Shown here piece by piece: positions 9,431 to 17,782 of a stretch of 64,000 bases of DNA; position 1 is the stretch's first letter, and each line of letters opens with the position of its first letter. Position numbers and translations under genes: made by a program. Origin of the DNA: JBCBJX01 sp038522735 (GTDB lineage Bacteria > Pseudomonadota > Alphaproteobacteria > Caulobacterales > Parvularculaceae); the NCBI GenBank assembly GCA_038522735.1, contig JBCBJX010000005.1:1-64000 (forward strand), given 5' to 3'. A model generated the notes under the pieces. It did no database searches, was not told the origin of the DNA, and was given only the letters and a program-made list of their open reading frames with translations.

Positions 9431-10152
9431 GCCTCAAGAACGTCGTCGACGGGCCCGTACATCCGCATGCGGCCGTCATGCAGCCAGAGCGCCTTTGTGC
9501 AGACATCGCGCAGGAGGCTGCGCTGGTGGGAGGCGAGGACGAGGACGCCGGACTGGGCGACCATCTCCGACATGCGCTTTTTCGCTTTCTCCCGGAACGG
9601 CGCGTCGCCGGCCGACAGCCATTCGTCGAGGATGAGGATGTCCGGCGCGAACGCCGTCGCCGTCGCGAATAGAAGCCGCATTTTCATGCCCGCCGAATAG
9701 GACGCGAACGGCATGTCGATGAAGTCGTCGAGCTCTGCGAAATCGACGATCTCCGCTTCGCGCTCGGCGATCTCGGCGCGGCTCGCGCCCGCGACGAGGC
9801 CGGAGAGGACGATGTTCTCCCGGCCCGTCGCCGCCGCCTGCGCGCCGACCTGCAGGTTGAAGATACCGCGCATGGACCCGTCCGCATACACTTGACCGCT
9901 GTCGGGCGGCAGAACGCCGCCGAGGACGCGCAGGAGCGTCGACTTGCCGGAGCCGTTACGGCCGACGAGGGCGAGCCGTTCGCCGTCCGTGAGTCTGAAA
10001 TCGATGTCGGAAAGCGCCTTGAGGCCGGTCGCGCGCCCTGACGGGTCGCGCACGAAGCGGTCGGCCTCAGCCCGCCGGTTGGCGAATTTCGGCGTCGATC
10101 CCGCGCGCAGGGGATAGATCAGATCTATATGATCGGCCCGGAGCGTCGCCAT
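9415..10152 (-). CDS. ABC exporter ATP-binding protein, polysaccharide/O-antigen type (Wzt/KpsT-like)
   Basis: 245 residues. Walker A is LVGRNGSGKST near residue 62, the family-specific signature is YSAGMKMRLLFATATAF, and Walker B is ILILDEWLSAGD, the DEW(L)-AGD form typical of teichoic-acid, capsule and O-antigen exporters. It ends soon after the D-loop and H-loop (VLASHQRS), so it lacks the C-terminal carbohydrate-binding domain found in some Wzt proteins. It sits two bases downstream of its permease gene, clearly one transcription unit. The role is energising transfer of a lipid-linked glycan across the inner membrane. Its 3' end overlaps the epimerase gene. Confidence 0.92.
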   Translation of the reverse strand: MATLRADHIDLIYPLRAGSTPKFANRRAEADRFVRDPSGRATGLKALSDIDFRLTDGERLALVGRNGSGKSTLLRVLGGVLPPDSGQVYADGSMRGIFNLQVGAQAAATGRENIVLSGLVAGASRAEIAEREAEIVDFAELDDFIDMPFASYSAGMKMRLLFATATAFAPDILILDEWLSAGDAPFREKAKKRMSEMVAQSGVLVLASHQRSLLRDVCTKALWLHDGRMRMYGPVDDVLEAYDVG

Positions 10153-10154
10153 CC

Positions 10155-11012
10155 TCAGGCCCAGAGCGGAATGCGCCGCCGGAACGCGGCGAACACGCTG
10201 ATCGCGAAGATCGCGACGGCGACGGTGGATCCGAGGGCGACGGCGTAGTTCAGCGTCGTCGGCGCGACGCCGGTCAGGGGCGCCCGAACGATCTCAAGAA
10301 AATGCGTCACCGGGTTGTAGAGCGCGAGCTTTGTTCTGAACGAATCCGACGTCGGATCGTATTGCCAGAGAATGGGCGTCAGGAAAAAAGCGGCTCGCAC
10401 GACGACCTGCGTGACGAAGCGCAGGTCTTTTAACCGTAGACAGACGACGGCCAGCGAGAGTGCGGCGAAGAACCCGAAGGCGACGCAGAGCGCGAAGCCT
10501 GGAAACGCGAGGAGAGCGACCGGTGAGCTCGGCGGGCTGACCGCGATGAGAACGCCGCCGACGACGAGGCTCGCGGCGGCGGCGAGCAGCAGTTCGATCA
10601 GAACGTTCCGGTAAATGAAGGTCGAGTACGGCATGGCGGTGCCGGCGATCCATGCCCCCGCCTTGCTGAACGCGGTCGCGCCGCCGGTGATGAGACTGGA
10701 GATGAAGCTCCAGACGAGCCAGCCTGCCGAGACGTGCACGGAAAACGTCTTCAGATCGCGGTCGCCGAAGACGCCGAAGACGAGGATGAAGATCCCGACA
10801 AAGAGCGCGAAAGAGAGGACCGCCCACGCCATGCCGAGGGCGGTTCCGTGATAGCGCTGGCGCAGGTCCTCGACGGCGAGCGCCGACCAGAGTTCGCGCC
10901 GCCGCCAGCCGTCCGCCAGGTCGCCGAGCGCCGCACGGAAGCGATCGGCGAGTCGCGCGGATGGCGCGTTGTAGACGGGACGGGCGTTTTGCGGGATCGG
11001 CGTGTCGGACAT
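10155..11012 (-). CDS. ABC-2 type exporter permease (Wzm/KpsM-like)
   Basis: 285 residues from ATG at 11012 (a GTG sits one codon upstream). About six hydrophobic segments are visible, starting with LGMAWAVLSFALFVGIFILVF and ending with VALGSTVAVAIFAISVFAAF. The early motif SALAVEDLRQRYHGTALGMAW is characteristic of polysaccharide export permeases, which hold an amphipathic gate helix before the first membrane helix. The partner ATPase is encoded two bases downstream. The gene pair likely exports a capsule, O-antigen or similar glycan, matching the glycosyltransferase at 1941-4796. An outer-membrane protein gene lies upstream in the same direction, 71 bases away. Confidence 0.9.
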   Translation of the reverse strand: MSDTPIPQNARPVYNAPSARLADRFRAALGDLADGWRRRELWSALAVEDLRQRYHGTALGMAWAVLSFALFVGIFILVFGVFGDRDLKTFSVHVSAGWLVWSFISSLITGGATAFSKAGAWIAGTAMPYSTFIYRNVLIELLLAAAASLVVGGVLIAVSPPSSPVALLAFPGFALCVAFGFFAALSLAVVCLRLKDLRFVTQVVVRAAFFLTPILWQYDPTSDSFRTKLALYNPVTHFLEIVRAPLTGVAPTTLNYAVALGSTVAVAIFAISVFAAFRRRIPLWA

Positions 11013-11086
11013 CACTTGGGGCTTGAAAGCGAGGCGGCATAAGGGCGAAAGCCGCCCGCCGATGCAAGGCCTGGCCCTGGAGGCCC

Positions 11087-11785
11087 CTAGAAGCGCAGCC
11101 GAACCCCCGCGGCGAAGGCGTGGCCGCCGATGTCGAAGTCCTCGGTCGGGACCTGACCGCCCTCTGTGACGACCACGACGTCCCCGGTGGTCGTAACGGC
11201 GACCGCGTTCGCATTATAGCGGGTCTTGGCGGTGGCGTAGTACGTGTACTGTCCGAATACCTCGGCGTTCGAGCCGAGCCGCAGCGACGCGCCGCCCATC
11301 GCCTGCCAGGAGAAGACCGTGTCGGCGTCCTGAAAGAACACGCCGTCGCCGGACTCCACTTCAACGTCCACATAGACCCCGCCGAGGCCGAAGCCGACAT
11401 AGGGGCTGAGGGGGCCCGCCGCGACGAAGTCGAAATAGCCGTTGGCGTAGAACCCCGCGACCTCGAACTCGCCGCTTGCGTTCGGGAGGACCACTCCGGA
11501 GGCGGACACGTTCTCGATATCGACGCGGCGATAGGCGTACTGAATTTCGCCCCGCGCCTGCCCCTCTGCGACGCCGATCGCGCCCGTCCACTGCTCGCCC
11601 TCGCGGGTATCGACCTCCAGAAGGTCGTCCGGCCCGGTGATCTCGAAGGAGCCCGAAGAAAAAGCGATCCCGCCGGCGCTCGTAGAAATGTAGGTGCACG
11701 GACCATAAGGTCGGCGCTCCTGCGCCGCCGCAGCTCCGAGAACGACGGCGATCGCACCCGATCCCGCCAGCGCGTACCTCAGCAT
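11087..11785 (-). CDS. Outer-membrane beta-barrel protein
   Basis: 232 residues with a signal peptide (MLRYALAGSGAIAVVLGAAAAQ, probable cleavage near residue 22). The mature part alternates hydrophobic and polar residues with many Gly and aromatics, for example GYFDFVAAGPLSPYVGFGLGGVYVDVEV and FDIGGHAFAAGVRLRF, and ends in phenylalanine, the usual BAM recognition signal. This matches the opacity-protein/OmpA-like eight-strand barrel group by appearance; no exact family is claimed. It could share a transcript with the ABC exporter genes downstream. The function is unknown; such proteins are often porin-like or adhesive. Confidence 0.75.
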   Translation of the reverse strand: MLRYALAGSGAIAVVLGAAAAQERRPYGPCTYISTSAGGIAFSSGSFEITGPDDLLEVDTREGEQWTGAIGVAEGQARGEIQYAYRRVDIENVSASGVVLPNASGEFEVAGFYANGYFDFVAAGPLSPYVGFGLGGVYVDVEVESGDGVFFQDADTVFSWQAMGGASLRLGSNAEVFGQYTYYATAKTRYNANAVAVTTTGDVVVVTEGGQVPTEDFDIGGHAFAAGVRLRF

Positions 11786-11842
11786 AAGACCTCCCGCACC
11801 CCCGCATCCGGTATAGCGCGGCGAACGGGCGTCAGGCGACCC

Positions 11843-12547
11843 TCAGCCGCCCGCCCCCATCGACGCCGCCCAAGCCGGCACGACCTCGTCGGCCGGCCCG
11901 TAACGTTTCTCGTTGAAAAGATGCGCGTTCTCCGACGGCTCGAGATTGAGTTCGACGCAAGGGACCCCGGCTGCGCGCGCCTGGGCGACGAACCCGGCGG
12001 CCGGATAGACGGAGCCGGAGGTGCCGATGGAGACGAAGAGATCCGCCTCGGCGAGGGCTTCGGCGATTTCGTCCATGTGAAACGGCATCTCGCCGAACCA
12101 GACGACGTGAGGCCGAAGACGGCCAAGGGTTCCGCACGCGTCGCAGACCCTCTCCGTTGAAAGGTCCTCTGTGCAGGGTTGAATATCCCCACAGGCACCG
12201 CATCGGGACTTCGCAAGCTGGCCGTGCATGCGCAGAAGACGCCGGGAGCCGGCGCGCTCATGCAGGTCGTCGACGTTCTGGGTGACGAGCGTCAACCGCC
12301 CGCCGGTCGCCTCAAGGCGCGCCTCCAGCTCCGCGAGCGCCACATGCGCCGCGTTCGGCTGTACGCCCGGCAGGCCGGCGCGGCGGGCGTTGTAGAAAGA
12401 ATGGACGAGCGCCGGATCGGCGGCGAATCCCTCCGGCGTCGCCACCTCGCGATAATCGTACTTCGCCCACACCCCGTCCGGATCGCGAAAGGTCGCGACG
12501 CCCGAGGGCGCGGAAACCCCGGCGCCGGTGAGGACGACGATCCGCAT
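11843..12547 (-). CDS. cobB: NAD-dependent protein deacylase, CobB-type sirtuin
   Basis: 234 residues. The NAD-binding GAGVSAPSGVATFRD is at residues 7-21, TQNVDDLHERAG follows near 93, and the catalytic His is in RMHGQL. Four cysteines in CGACG and CDACG form the zinc site. GTSGSVYPAA closes the Rossmann fold. The Tyr-x-x-Arg pair in SFYNARRAGL is the class III mark, which in E. coli CobB allows removal of succinyl groups as well as acetyl. It therefore likely deacylates lysines of metabolic enzymes and acetyl-CoA synthetase. It lies four bases downstream of the DUF1993 gene. Confidence 0.93.
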   Translation of the reverse strand: MRIVVLTGAGVSAPSGVATFRDPDGVWAKYDYREVATPEGFAADPALVHSFYNARRAGLPGVQPNAAHVALAELEARLEATGGRLTLVTQNVDDLHERAGSRRLLRMHGQLAKSRCGACGDIQPCTEDLSTERVCDACGTLGRLRPHVVWFGEMPFHMDEIAEALAEADLFVSIGTSGSVYPAAGFVAQARAAGVPCVELNLEPSENAHLFNEKRYGPADEVVPAWAASMGAGG

Positions 12548-12551
12548 GCGC

Positions 12552-13064
12552 TCAGACGTCGCCGAGGAAGTCCGCCTTGCCGAGCGGCGCGCCCGCCTGC
12601 CGGAAGAGAGCGTAGGCGGTCGTCGCGTGGAAGAAGACGTTCGGCAGGATGAAGCGCCGGGCGAAGTCCGCGCCGGTCATCTCGGCGGTGCGGTCCCGGC
12701 CGATGGGAAACGACGTCGTCTTTTCGGCGCTCGCATCGATCGCGGCGGCGTCGCGCCCGCCGACGAGATTGCGGGCGTTTTCGACATAGGCCCGGTAGGC
12801 CGCGAACGTTGCTTCCGTCGGCGCAGGCGCAGGCTCCGGCTCGAGACCCGCAAGGCGGGCCGTCCCGCGCTGGGCGACGTCGCTTGCGATCACGAACTGA
12901 AAGGAGAGGGGCAGCATGTCGGGAAAGAGCCGCAGGGCGAGCACCGTCGCCGAGTCGAAAGACCGCTCCGCCGCATGGGCTTCGCCGCGATCGAGAATGT
13001 GGACGAGCTGCGCGAGCGCACGGTCGAGGGTCGGCAGAAGGAACGCTGAAAGGGTCTGGGTCAT
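12552..13064 (-). CDS. DUF1993 family protein
   Basis: 170 residues. The N-terminus MTQTLSAFLLPTLDRALAQLVHILDRGE, the LFPDMLPLSFQFVIASDVA segment and the late FILPNVFFHATTAYALFRQAG are the usual marks of DUF1993, a helical DinB-like family without known activity. Histidines that could bind metal are present (position about 148). No signal peptide is visible. It is the first gene of a likely pair with cobB and is divergent from the phosphatase gene 89 bases away. No function is proposed. Confidence 0.8.
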   Translation of the reverse strand: MTQTLSAFLLPTLDRALAQLVHILDRGEAHAAERSFDSATVLALRLFPDMLPLSFQFVIASDVAQRGTARLAGLEPEPAPAPTEATFAAYRAYVENARNLVGGRDAAAIDASAEKTTSFPIGRDRTAEMTGADFARRFILPNVFFHATTAYALFRQAGAPLGKADFLGDV

Positions 13065-13153
13065 GGGAACCTCAAAGGATGGAACGCAGCGCCCTCGTAG
13101 CGCGCCCAGACCCCGCCCTCGACCCGAAAGACGAAAGCGATCATGGTTTCGTG

Positions 13154-13615
13154 ATGAAACGCGTCCTCTTTGTCTGCCTCGGCAATATCTGCCGCTCGCC
13201 GGCCGCAGAGGGCGTCGCGCGGGCGCTCGCGCGAGAGCGCGGGCTCTCGCTTTTTCTCGACAGCGCCGGTACGGGCGGCTGGCACGAGGGCGACCCGCCG
13301 GACGTGCGGATGATCCGGGCCGCGGGGCGCCGAGGCTACGATCTCTCCCACCAGCGCGCCCGGCAGGTCCAGTTCGCGGACTTCTACGAGTTCGACTATC
13401 TCGTCGCGATGGATCTCCGGAACCAGAGCGATCTCCTCGCCATGGCGCCGCCGAACCGCGAATGCGACATCCGCCTCCTCCTCGATTTTGCGGATACGGA
13501 GGAACGCGAAACGCCGGACCCCTATTACGGCGGCCCGGACGGCTTCGACCATGTGCTCGATCTTCTGGAAGCGGGCGTCACAGGCTTTCTCGACCACCTG
13601 GAAGACGACGACTGA
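13154..13615 (+). CDS. Low-molecular-weight protein-tyrosine phosphatase
   Basis: 153 residues from ATG at 13154 (GTG at 13151 is also in frame; a much longer upstream extension is open but overlaps the divergent gene and is rejected). The phosphatase loop CLGNICRS puts the nucleophile at Cys8 and the phosphate-binding Arg at 14, immediately at the N-terminus as in all members. The general-acid loop is DPYYGGPDGF, with the paired tyrosines. Known relatives include Wzb, which dephosphorylates a capsule tyrosine kinase, and enzymes acting on other proteins. No Wzc-like kinase is nearby, so the substrate is open. Confidence 0.92.
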   Translation: MKRVLFVCLGNICRSPAAEGVARALARERGLSLFLDSAGTGGWHEGDPPDVRMIRAAGRRGYDLSHQRARQVQFADFYEFDYLVAMDLRNQSDLLAMAPPNRECDIRLLLDFADTEERETPDPYYGGPDGFDHVLDLLEAGVTGFLDHLEDDD

Positions 13616-13624
13616 GGGGCGCTG

Positions 13625-14173
13625 CTACTCCGCCCGTCCGAGATAATACGTCTCCTCGACCCGGTAGACGCTGTGGCCACCGCCGAGATGCGAGGAGTAA
13701 AGATGAAACTCGCCCACAGGCCAGGGCGGAACGGCGAGGAGGCTGCGCTCGCCGACATATTTCGCGACCTCGGCGTCTCCTGTACGGGCGAGATAAGCGA
13801 GCGTCACATGCGGCGTGAACCTGCGGGCTTCGGGCGTAAGGCCGACGGACCGCATCGCCGCCGCCACCCGGCCCTGGAGGAGGAGGAGGCCCGGCTCGGG
13901 CCGCACGCCCGCCCAGACGGCGCGCGGCCGCCCTTCCGCGCCGAAGACGCCGGGCTCGGTCCAGTCCAGCGTGAAGCCGGGCGCGGAAACGCTGGTGAAC
14001 GCCGCGGCCAGGTCCTCAAAGGTCCGCGCGCTCGCGTCTCCGACGAAGGCGAGGGTGAGATGAAAGGTCTCCGGATCGCGCCAGCGCGCGCCGGGCAGCC
14101 CGTCCTGCAGCCGGGAGAGCGCCTCCGCTACGTCTTCGGGCGGAGACAGGCCGATGAAGAGTCTGTAGGCCAT
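13625..14173 (-). CDS. thpR: RNA 2',3'-cyclic phosphodiesterase (2H family)
   Basis: 182 residues from ATG at 14173. The two His-x-Thr-x motifs that define the 2H phosphoesterases are present: FHLTLAFVG near residue 40 and FTPHVTLAYL near 128. The N-terminus MAYRLFIGLSPPEDV is the standard LigT/ThpR opening. The enzyme opens 2',3'-cyclic phosphate ends of RNA in the cytoplasm and may have weak RNA ligase activity in vitro. The open frame extends upstream to 14812 but that stretch is antisense to the SDR gene and is not used. It converges with the phosphatase gene 9 bases apart. Confidence 0.9.
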   Translation of the reverse strand: MAYRLFIGLSPPEDVAEALSRLQDGLPGARWRDPETFHLTLAFVGDASARTFEDLAAAFTSVSAPGFTLDWTEPGVFGAEGRPRAVWAGVRPEPGLLLLQGRVAAAMRSVGLTPEARRFTPHVTLAYLARTGDAEVAKYVGERSLLAVPPWPVGEFHLYSSHLGGGHSVYRVEETYYLGRAE

Positions 14174-14251
14174 GGGATAAGCGACGTCGCCGGACGGGAC
14201 CGTCGGCGTCAAGCCCGTTGAGGACCTGAGCGAACGAACGAAGTAAGGCCC

Positions 14252-15130
14252 ATGCCCCGGCTTTTTTGTTTCGGATACGGATTTACCGCGGAAGCCCTCG
14301 CGCGCCGGTTGCTGAGCGAGGGCTGGAGCGTCGCAGGCACCACGCGGTCGGCGGAGAAGGCTGAGGCGATGCGCGCCGGAGGCGTCGAGCCCGTCCAGTG
14401 GACCGCCGGCGCGCTGTTCCCGCCGGAAGCGCTGGAGGGAGCGGACGCCGTCCTCCTCTCCATTGCGCCGGACGAAGCGGGCGACCCCGTCCTTCGCTGC
14501 TGCGCCGGGGCGCTGGAGCGGGCCGCGCCGACGCTTTCCTGGCTCGGCTATCTCTCGACCACCGGCGTTTATGGGGATCGGGAGGGCGACCTTGTCGATG
14601 AAAGCGCGGACCTCAGACCCGAAACGGACCGCAGCCGCCGGCGGGTTCGCGCCGAGGCCGACTGGACCCTCTTCGCGACGGAGCATTCGGCGCCGCTCCA
14701 CATCTTCCGCCTCGGGGGCATTTACGGCCCCGGGCGATCTGCGCTTGATCAGGTCCGCGCCGGAACGGCGCGCCGTATTTTGAAGCCGGGTCAGGTCTTC
14801 AACCGCATCCATGTGGACGACGCCGCCGGCGCCCTGGCCCTCTCGATCGCGACGCCGACGCCGCTCGCGGTCTACAATCTCGTGGACGACGAACCGTCAG
14901 CGCCCGGCGATCCGGCGGCGTTCGCCGCGGACCTCCTCGGCCTCGACCCGCCGCCGGAAGTCCCTTTCGAGGAGGCCGAAATGAGCGCCATGGCGCGGTC
15001 GTTCTACGCCGACAACAAACGGGTCTCGAACGCCCGCCTCAAGGAACGCCTCGGCTGGGCGCCCCGATATCCGAGCTATCGCGAGGGGCTACAGGCGATC
15101 CTCGCCGACGCGCCCGGCGACCCGATATAA
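14252..15130 (+). CDS. NAD(P)-dependent epimerase-like SDR (YeeZ type)
   Basis: 292 residues. The N-terminal nucleotide-binding stretch is RLFCFGYGFTAEALARRL with GYG rather than the classic GxxGxxG, as in the YeeZ group. STTGVYGDREG replaces the catalytic YxxxK region, so the usual extended-SDR tyrosine is shifted or absent. RLGGIYGPGRS and NRIHVDDAA are the typical downstream motifs. Catalysis is therefore uncertain, and it may be a sugar-nucleotide-related or non-catalytic member. It diverges from thpR. Its stop codon lies inside the palindrome that precedes ahcY, so operator binding could also affect its 3' end. Confidence 0.8.
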   Translation: MPRLFCFGYGFTAEALARRLLSEGWSVAGTTRSAEKAEAMRAGGVEPVQWTAGALFPPEALEGADAVLLSIAPDEAGDPVLRCCAGALERAAPTLSWLGYLSTTGVYGDREGDLVDESADLRPETDRSRRRVRAEADWTLFATEHSAPLHIFRLGGIYGPGRSALDQVRAGTARRILKPGQVFNRIHVDDAAGALALSIATPTPLAVYNLVDDEPSAPGDPAAFAADLLGLDPPPEVPFEEAEMSAMARSFYADNKRVSNARLKERLGWAPRYPSYREGLQAILADAPGDPI

Positions 15131-15145
15131 AGACATCTTTATATC
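15124..15145. promoter_or_regulatory. 22-bp palindrome in front of ahcY (candidate SAM/SAH-responsive operator)
   Basis: Two perfect 10-base arms, GATATAAAGA and TCTTTATATC, stand around a two-base centre. It lies 60 bases before the ahcY start and overlaps the stop codon of the preceding gene. The same ATAAAGA-NN-TCTTTAT core occurs next to metK at 63713-63728. From memory this core resembles operators of ArsR-type SahR/SamR repressors of methionine-cycle genes; the regulator is not in the window. Confidence 0.7.
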
Positions 15146-15205
15146 CTTAACCGCCCGTGCTAACCGCCCGGTGACGAATTCAATCGCATTCATAAAGGAG
15201 CGCCC

Positions 15206-16603
<1,398 letters not shown>

Positions 16604-16751
16604 GCAGCGCGCGCTTTGCGGGAGTCCAGCCGACCCCGCATTGTAAAGTTGCCTGACGGCGTGCGTAAAAATCAACGGTCGCCGGGCCCGTGCGAACGAG
16701 GTGCGGCGGCCGAAATTTTTTTTAATTCAATGACTTAAGTTTTCAGCTGCG

Positions 16752-16768
16752 TTGGCCTGTCATTTGCT
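16752..16768 (+). promoter_or_regulatory. Sigma-54 type promoter of the first SEP-CTERM gene
   Basis: TTGGCCTG, four bases, then TTGCT gives the GG-N10-GC geometry (GG 16754-16755, GC 16766-16767) and matches most of the TTGGCACG-N4-TTGCA consensus. Predicted start of transcription is near 16779, 17 bases before the ATG. A possible enhancer motif, ACGGCG-TG-CGTAA, lies at 16656-16668. A second such promoter precedes the sister gene. Confidence 0.65.
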
Positions 16769-16795
16769 TGTCATGCCGAAAACAGGGAGGTGGCG

Positions 16796-17551
16796 ATGTT
16801 GCGTCATGCAATCAGCGCGCTGGTGATCGGCGCATCGGCAGCAATCGGATCGGCCGCGGCGGCGCCGATCATGTTCAATCTCGGGTCCCATCCGGATGGA
16901 AGCGAAAACCCGCCGGCCTATGGGCTCCGCCTCGACGGCATCGAGAACTTCGCGACCGGAAACGGCGGCTCGAGCGCGACCTGGACGTTTGATTTCGATT
17001 GCGTCGGCTGTTCCGTGACCGGCCTTTACGACGATGCGGACGATTCGTTCACGATCTCCGGCCTCGCCTTTGGCGGCAAGGACTCCGGGGCTTCGTATGC
17101 GGGCGGCGGCGGCTTCGTGACCCTCGACTTCGTTTACACGAACGTCGGCGGCAATCCGCTGACAGGCGAGTTCTCGATCAACGGCCTGACCCCGAAATCC
17201 TCCACGTCGCAGGGCTCCGGTTCGATCTCGTTCATCGACGCGAACCAGAGCATCGGCGCAGGAACGACCATCGGGCTCCTCGGCTACACCGATAAAAACG
17301 GCAACCTCGTCAACTTCCTCAACAACCAGCACCGGCTGGAAGATGAATGTGACGGCGCGCCGGATCCCGCCTTCTGCGACTCGCCGGTCGGCGAAGGCTG
17401 GCTGGCGCTCGTGAACGATGCGGGCGAGGTCTATCACACCACCGCCCAGGACTGGCTGTTCGTCAGCACGCCTGTTTCCGAGCCGGGCGTGATCGGCCTC
17501 TTCGGCCTCGGCCTTCTCGGCCTCGGCTTCGCGGCTCGCCGTCGCGCTTAA
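16796..17551 (+). CDS. Secreted protein with SEP-type (PEP-CTERM-like) exosortase signal, copy 1
   Basis: 251 residues from ATG 16796, placed by the AGGGAGG site at 16784-16790; the GTG at 16790 lies within that site. A signal peptide (RHAISALVIGASAAIGSAAAA) leads a Gly/Ser/Asn-rich, beta-like body with no family I recognise; two CxxC-like cysteine pairs occur. The C-terminus is VSEPGVIGLFGLGLLGLGF followed by AARRRA: a short SEP motif, a hydrophobic helix and an Arg cluster, the layout of PEP-CTERM sorting signals with Ser in place of the first Pro. Such signals are cut by exosortase and the proteins reach the surface or matrix in exopolysaccharide-making bacteria. The exosortase is not in the window. 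The promoter is sigma-54 type. Confidence 0.82.
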   Translation: MLRHAISALVIGASAAIGSAAAAPIMFNLGSHPDGSENPPAYGLRLDGIENFATGNGGSSATWTFDFDCVGCSVTGLYDDADDSFTISGLAFGGKDSGASYAGGGGFVTLDFVYTNVGGNPLTGEFSINGLTPKSSTSQGSGSISFIDANQSIGAGTTIGLLGYTDKNGNLVNFLNNQHRLEDECDGAPDPAFCDSPVGEGWLALVNDAGEVYHTTAQDWLFVSTPVSEPGVIGLFGLGLLGLGFAARRRA

Positions 17552-17604
17552 GCCGTATCCATCGAACTGCGGAACAGGCGGCCTTCGGGCCGCCTTTTTC
17601 GTTT
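17474..17604 (+). repeat. Duplicated 3' cassette, copy 1 (sorting signal + terminator)
   Basis: This stretch covers the last 25 codons, stop, 3' untranslated part and terminator of the first SEP-CTERM gene. It aligns without gaps to 18377-18507 (offset 903). I count 8 mismatches in about 130 bases; the six in the coding part are all silent. Confidence 0.85.
17576..17600 (+). terminator. Intrinsic terminator after the first SEP-CTERM gene
   Basis: An 8-bp stem AGGCGGCC/GGCCGCCT closes a TTCG tetraloop and is followed by five T. It lies 25 bases after the stop codon, so the gene is a single-gene unit. The same structure follows the second copy. Confidence 0.92.
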
Positions 17605-17716
17605 TAGGTTCCACGGCCGTCAGTTTTTCTTACGGCGCGTAAGCCTGAAAGATTACAACGCCGACGGCGCCCGACGCGTAAAGCCACTATGTTTCTGTAA
17701 TTAAACAGCTAATTGT

Positions 17717-17733
17717 TTGGCACGGTCCATGCA
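17717..17733 (+). promoter_or_regulatory. Sigma-54 type promoter of the second SEP-CTERM gene
   Basis: TTGGCACG, GTCC, then ATGCA matches the -24/-12 consensus in all but one conserved base, with GG at 17719-17720 and GC at 17731-17732. Predicted start near 17744 leaves a 39-base leader. A palindrome TTACG-GCG-CGTAA at 17630-17642 lies about 102-114 bases upstream of that start, the usual place for an activator site. Confidence 0.72.
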
Positions 17734-17782
17734 GGTGAATTTGCGTTAGTTTGGACTTTCAATCCGATCTGGGGAACTTTTC

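Noticed and set aside
12809..13153. Upstream extension of the phosphatase gene
   Set aside because: It lies antisense to the DUF1993 gene, and LMW phosphatases have the catalytic Cys within the first 10-15 residues.
14174..14812. Upstream extension of thpR to 395 codons
   Set aside because: It is antisense to the SDR gene; ThpR normally begins with MAYRLFIGL-like sequence, found at 14173.
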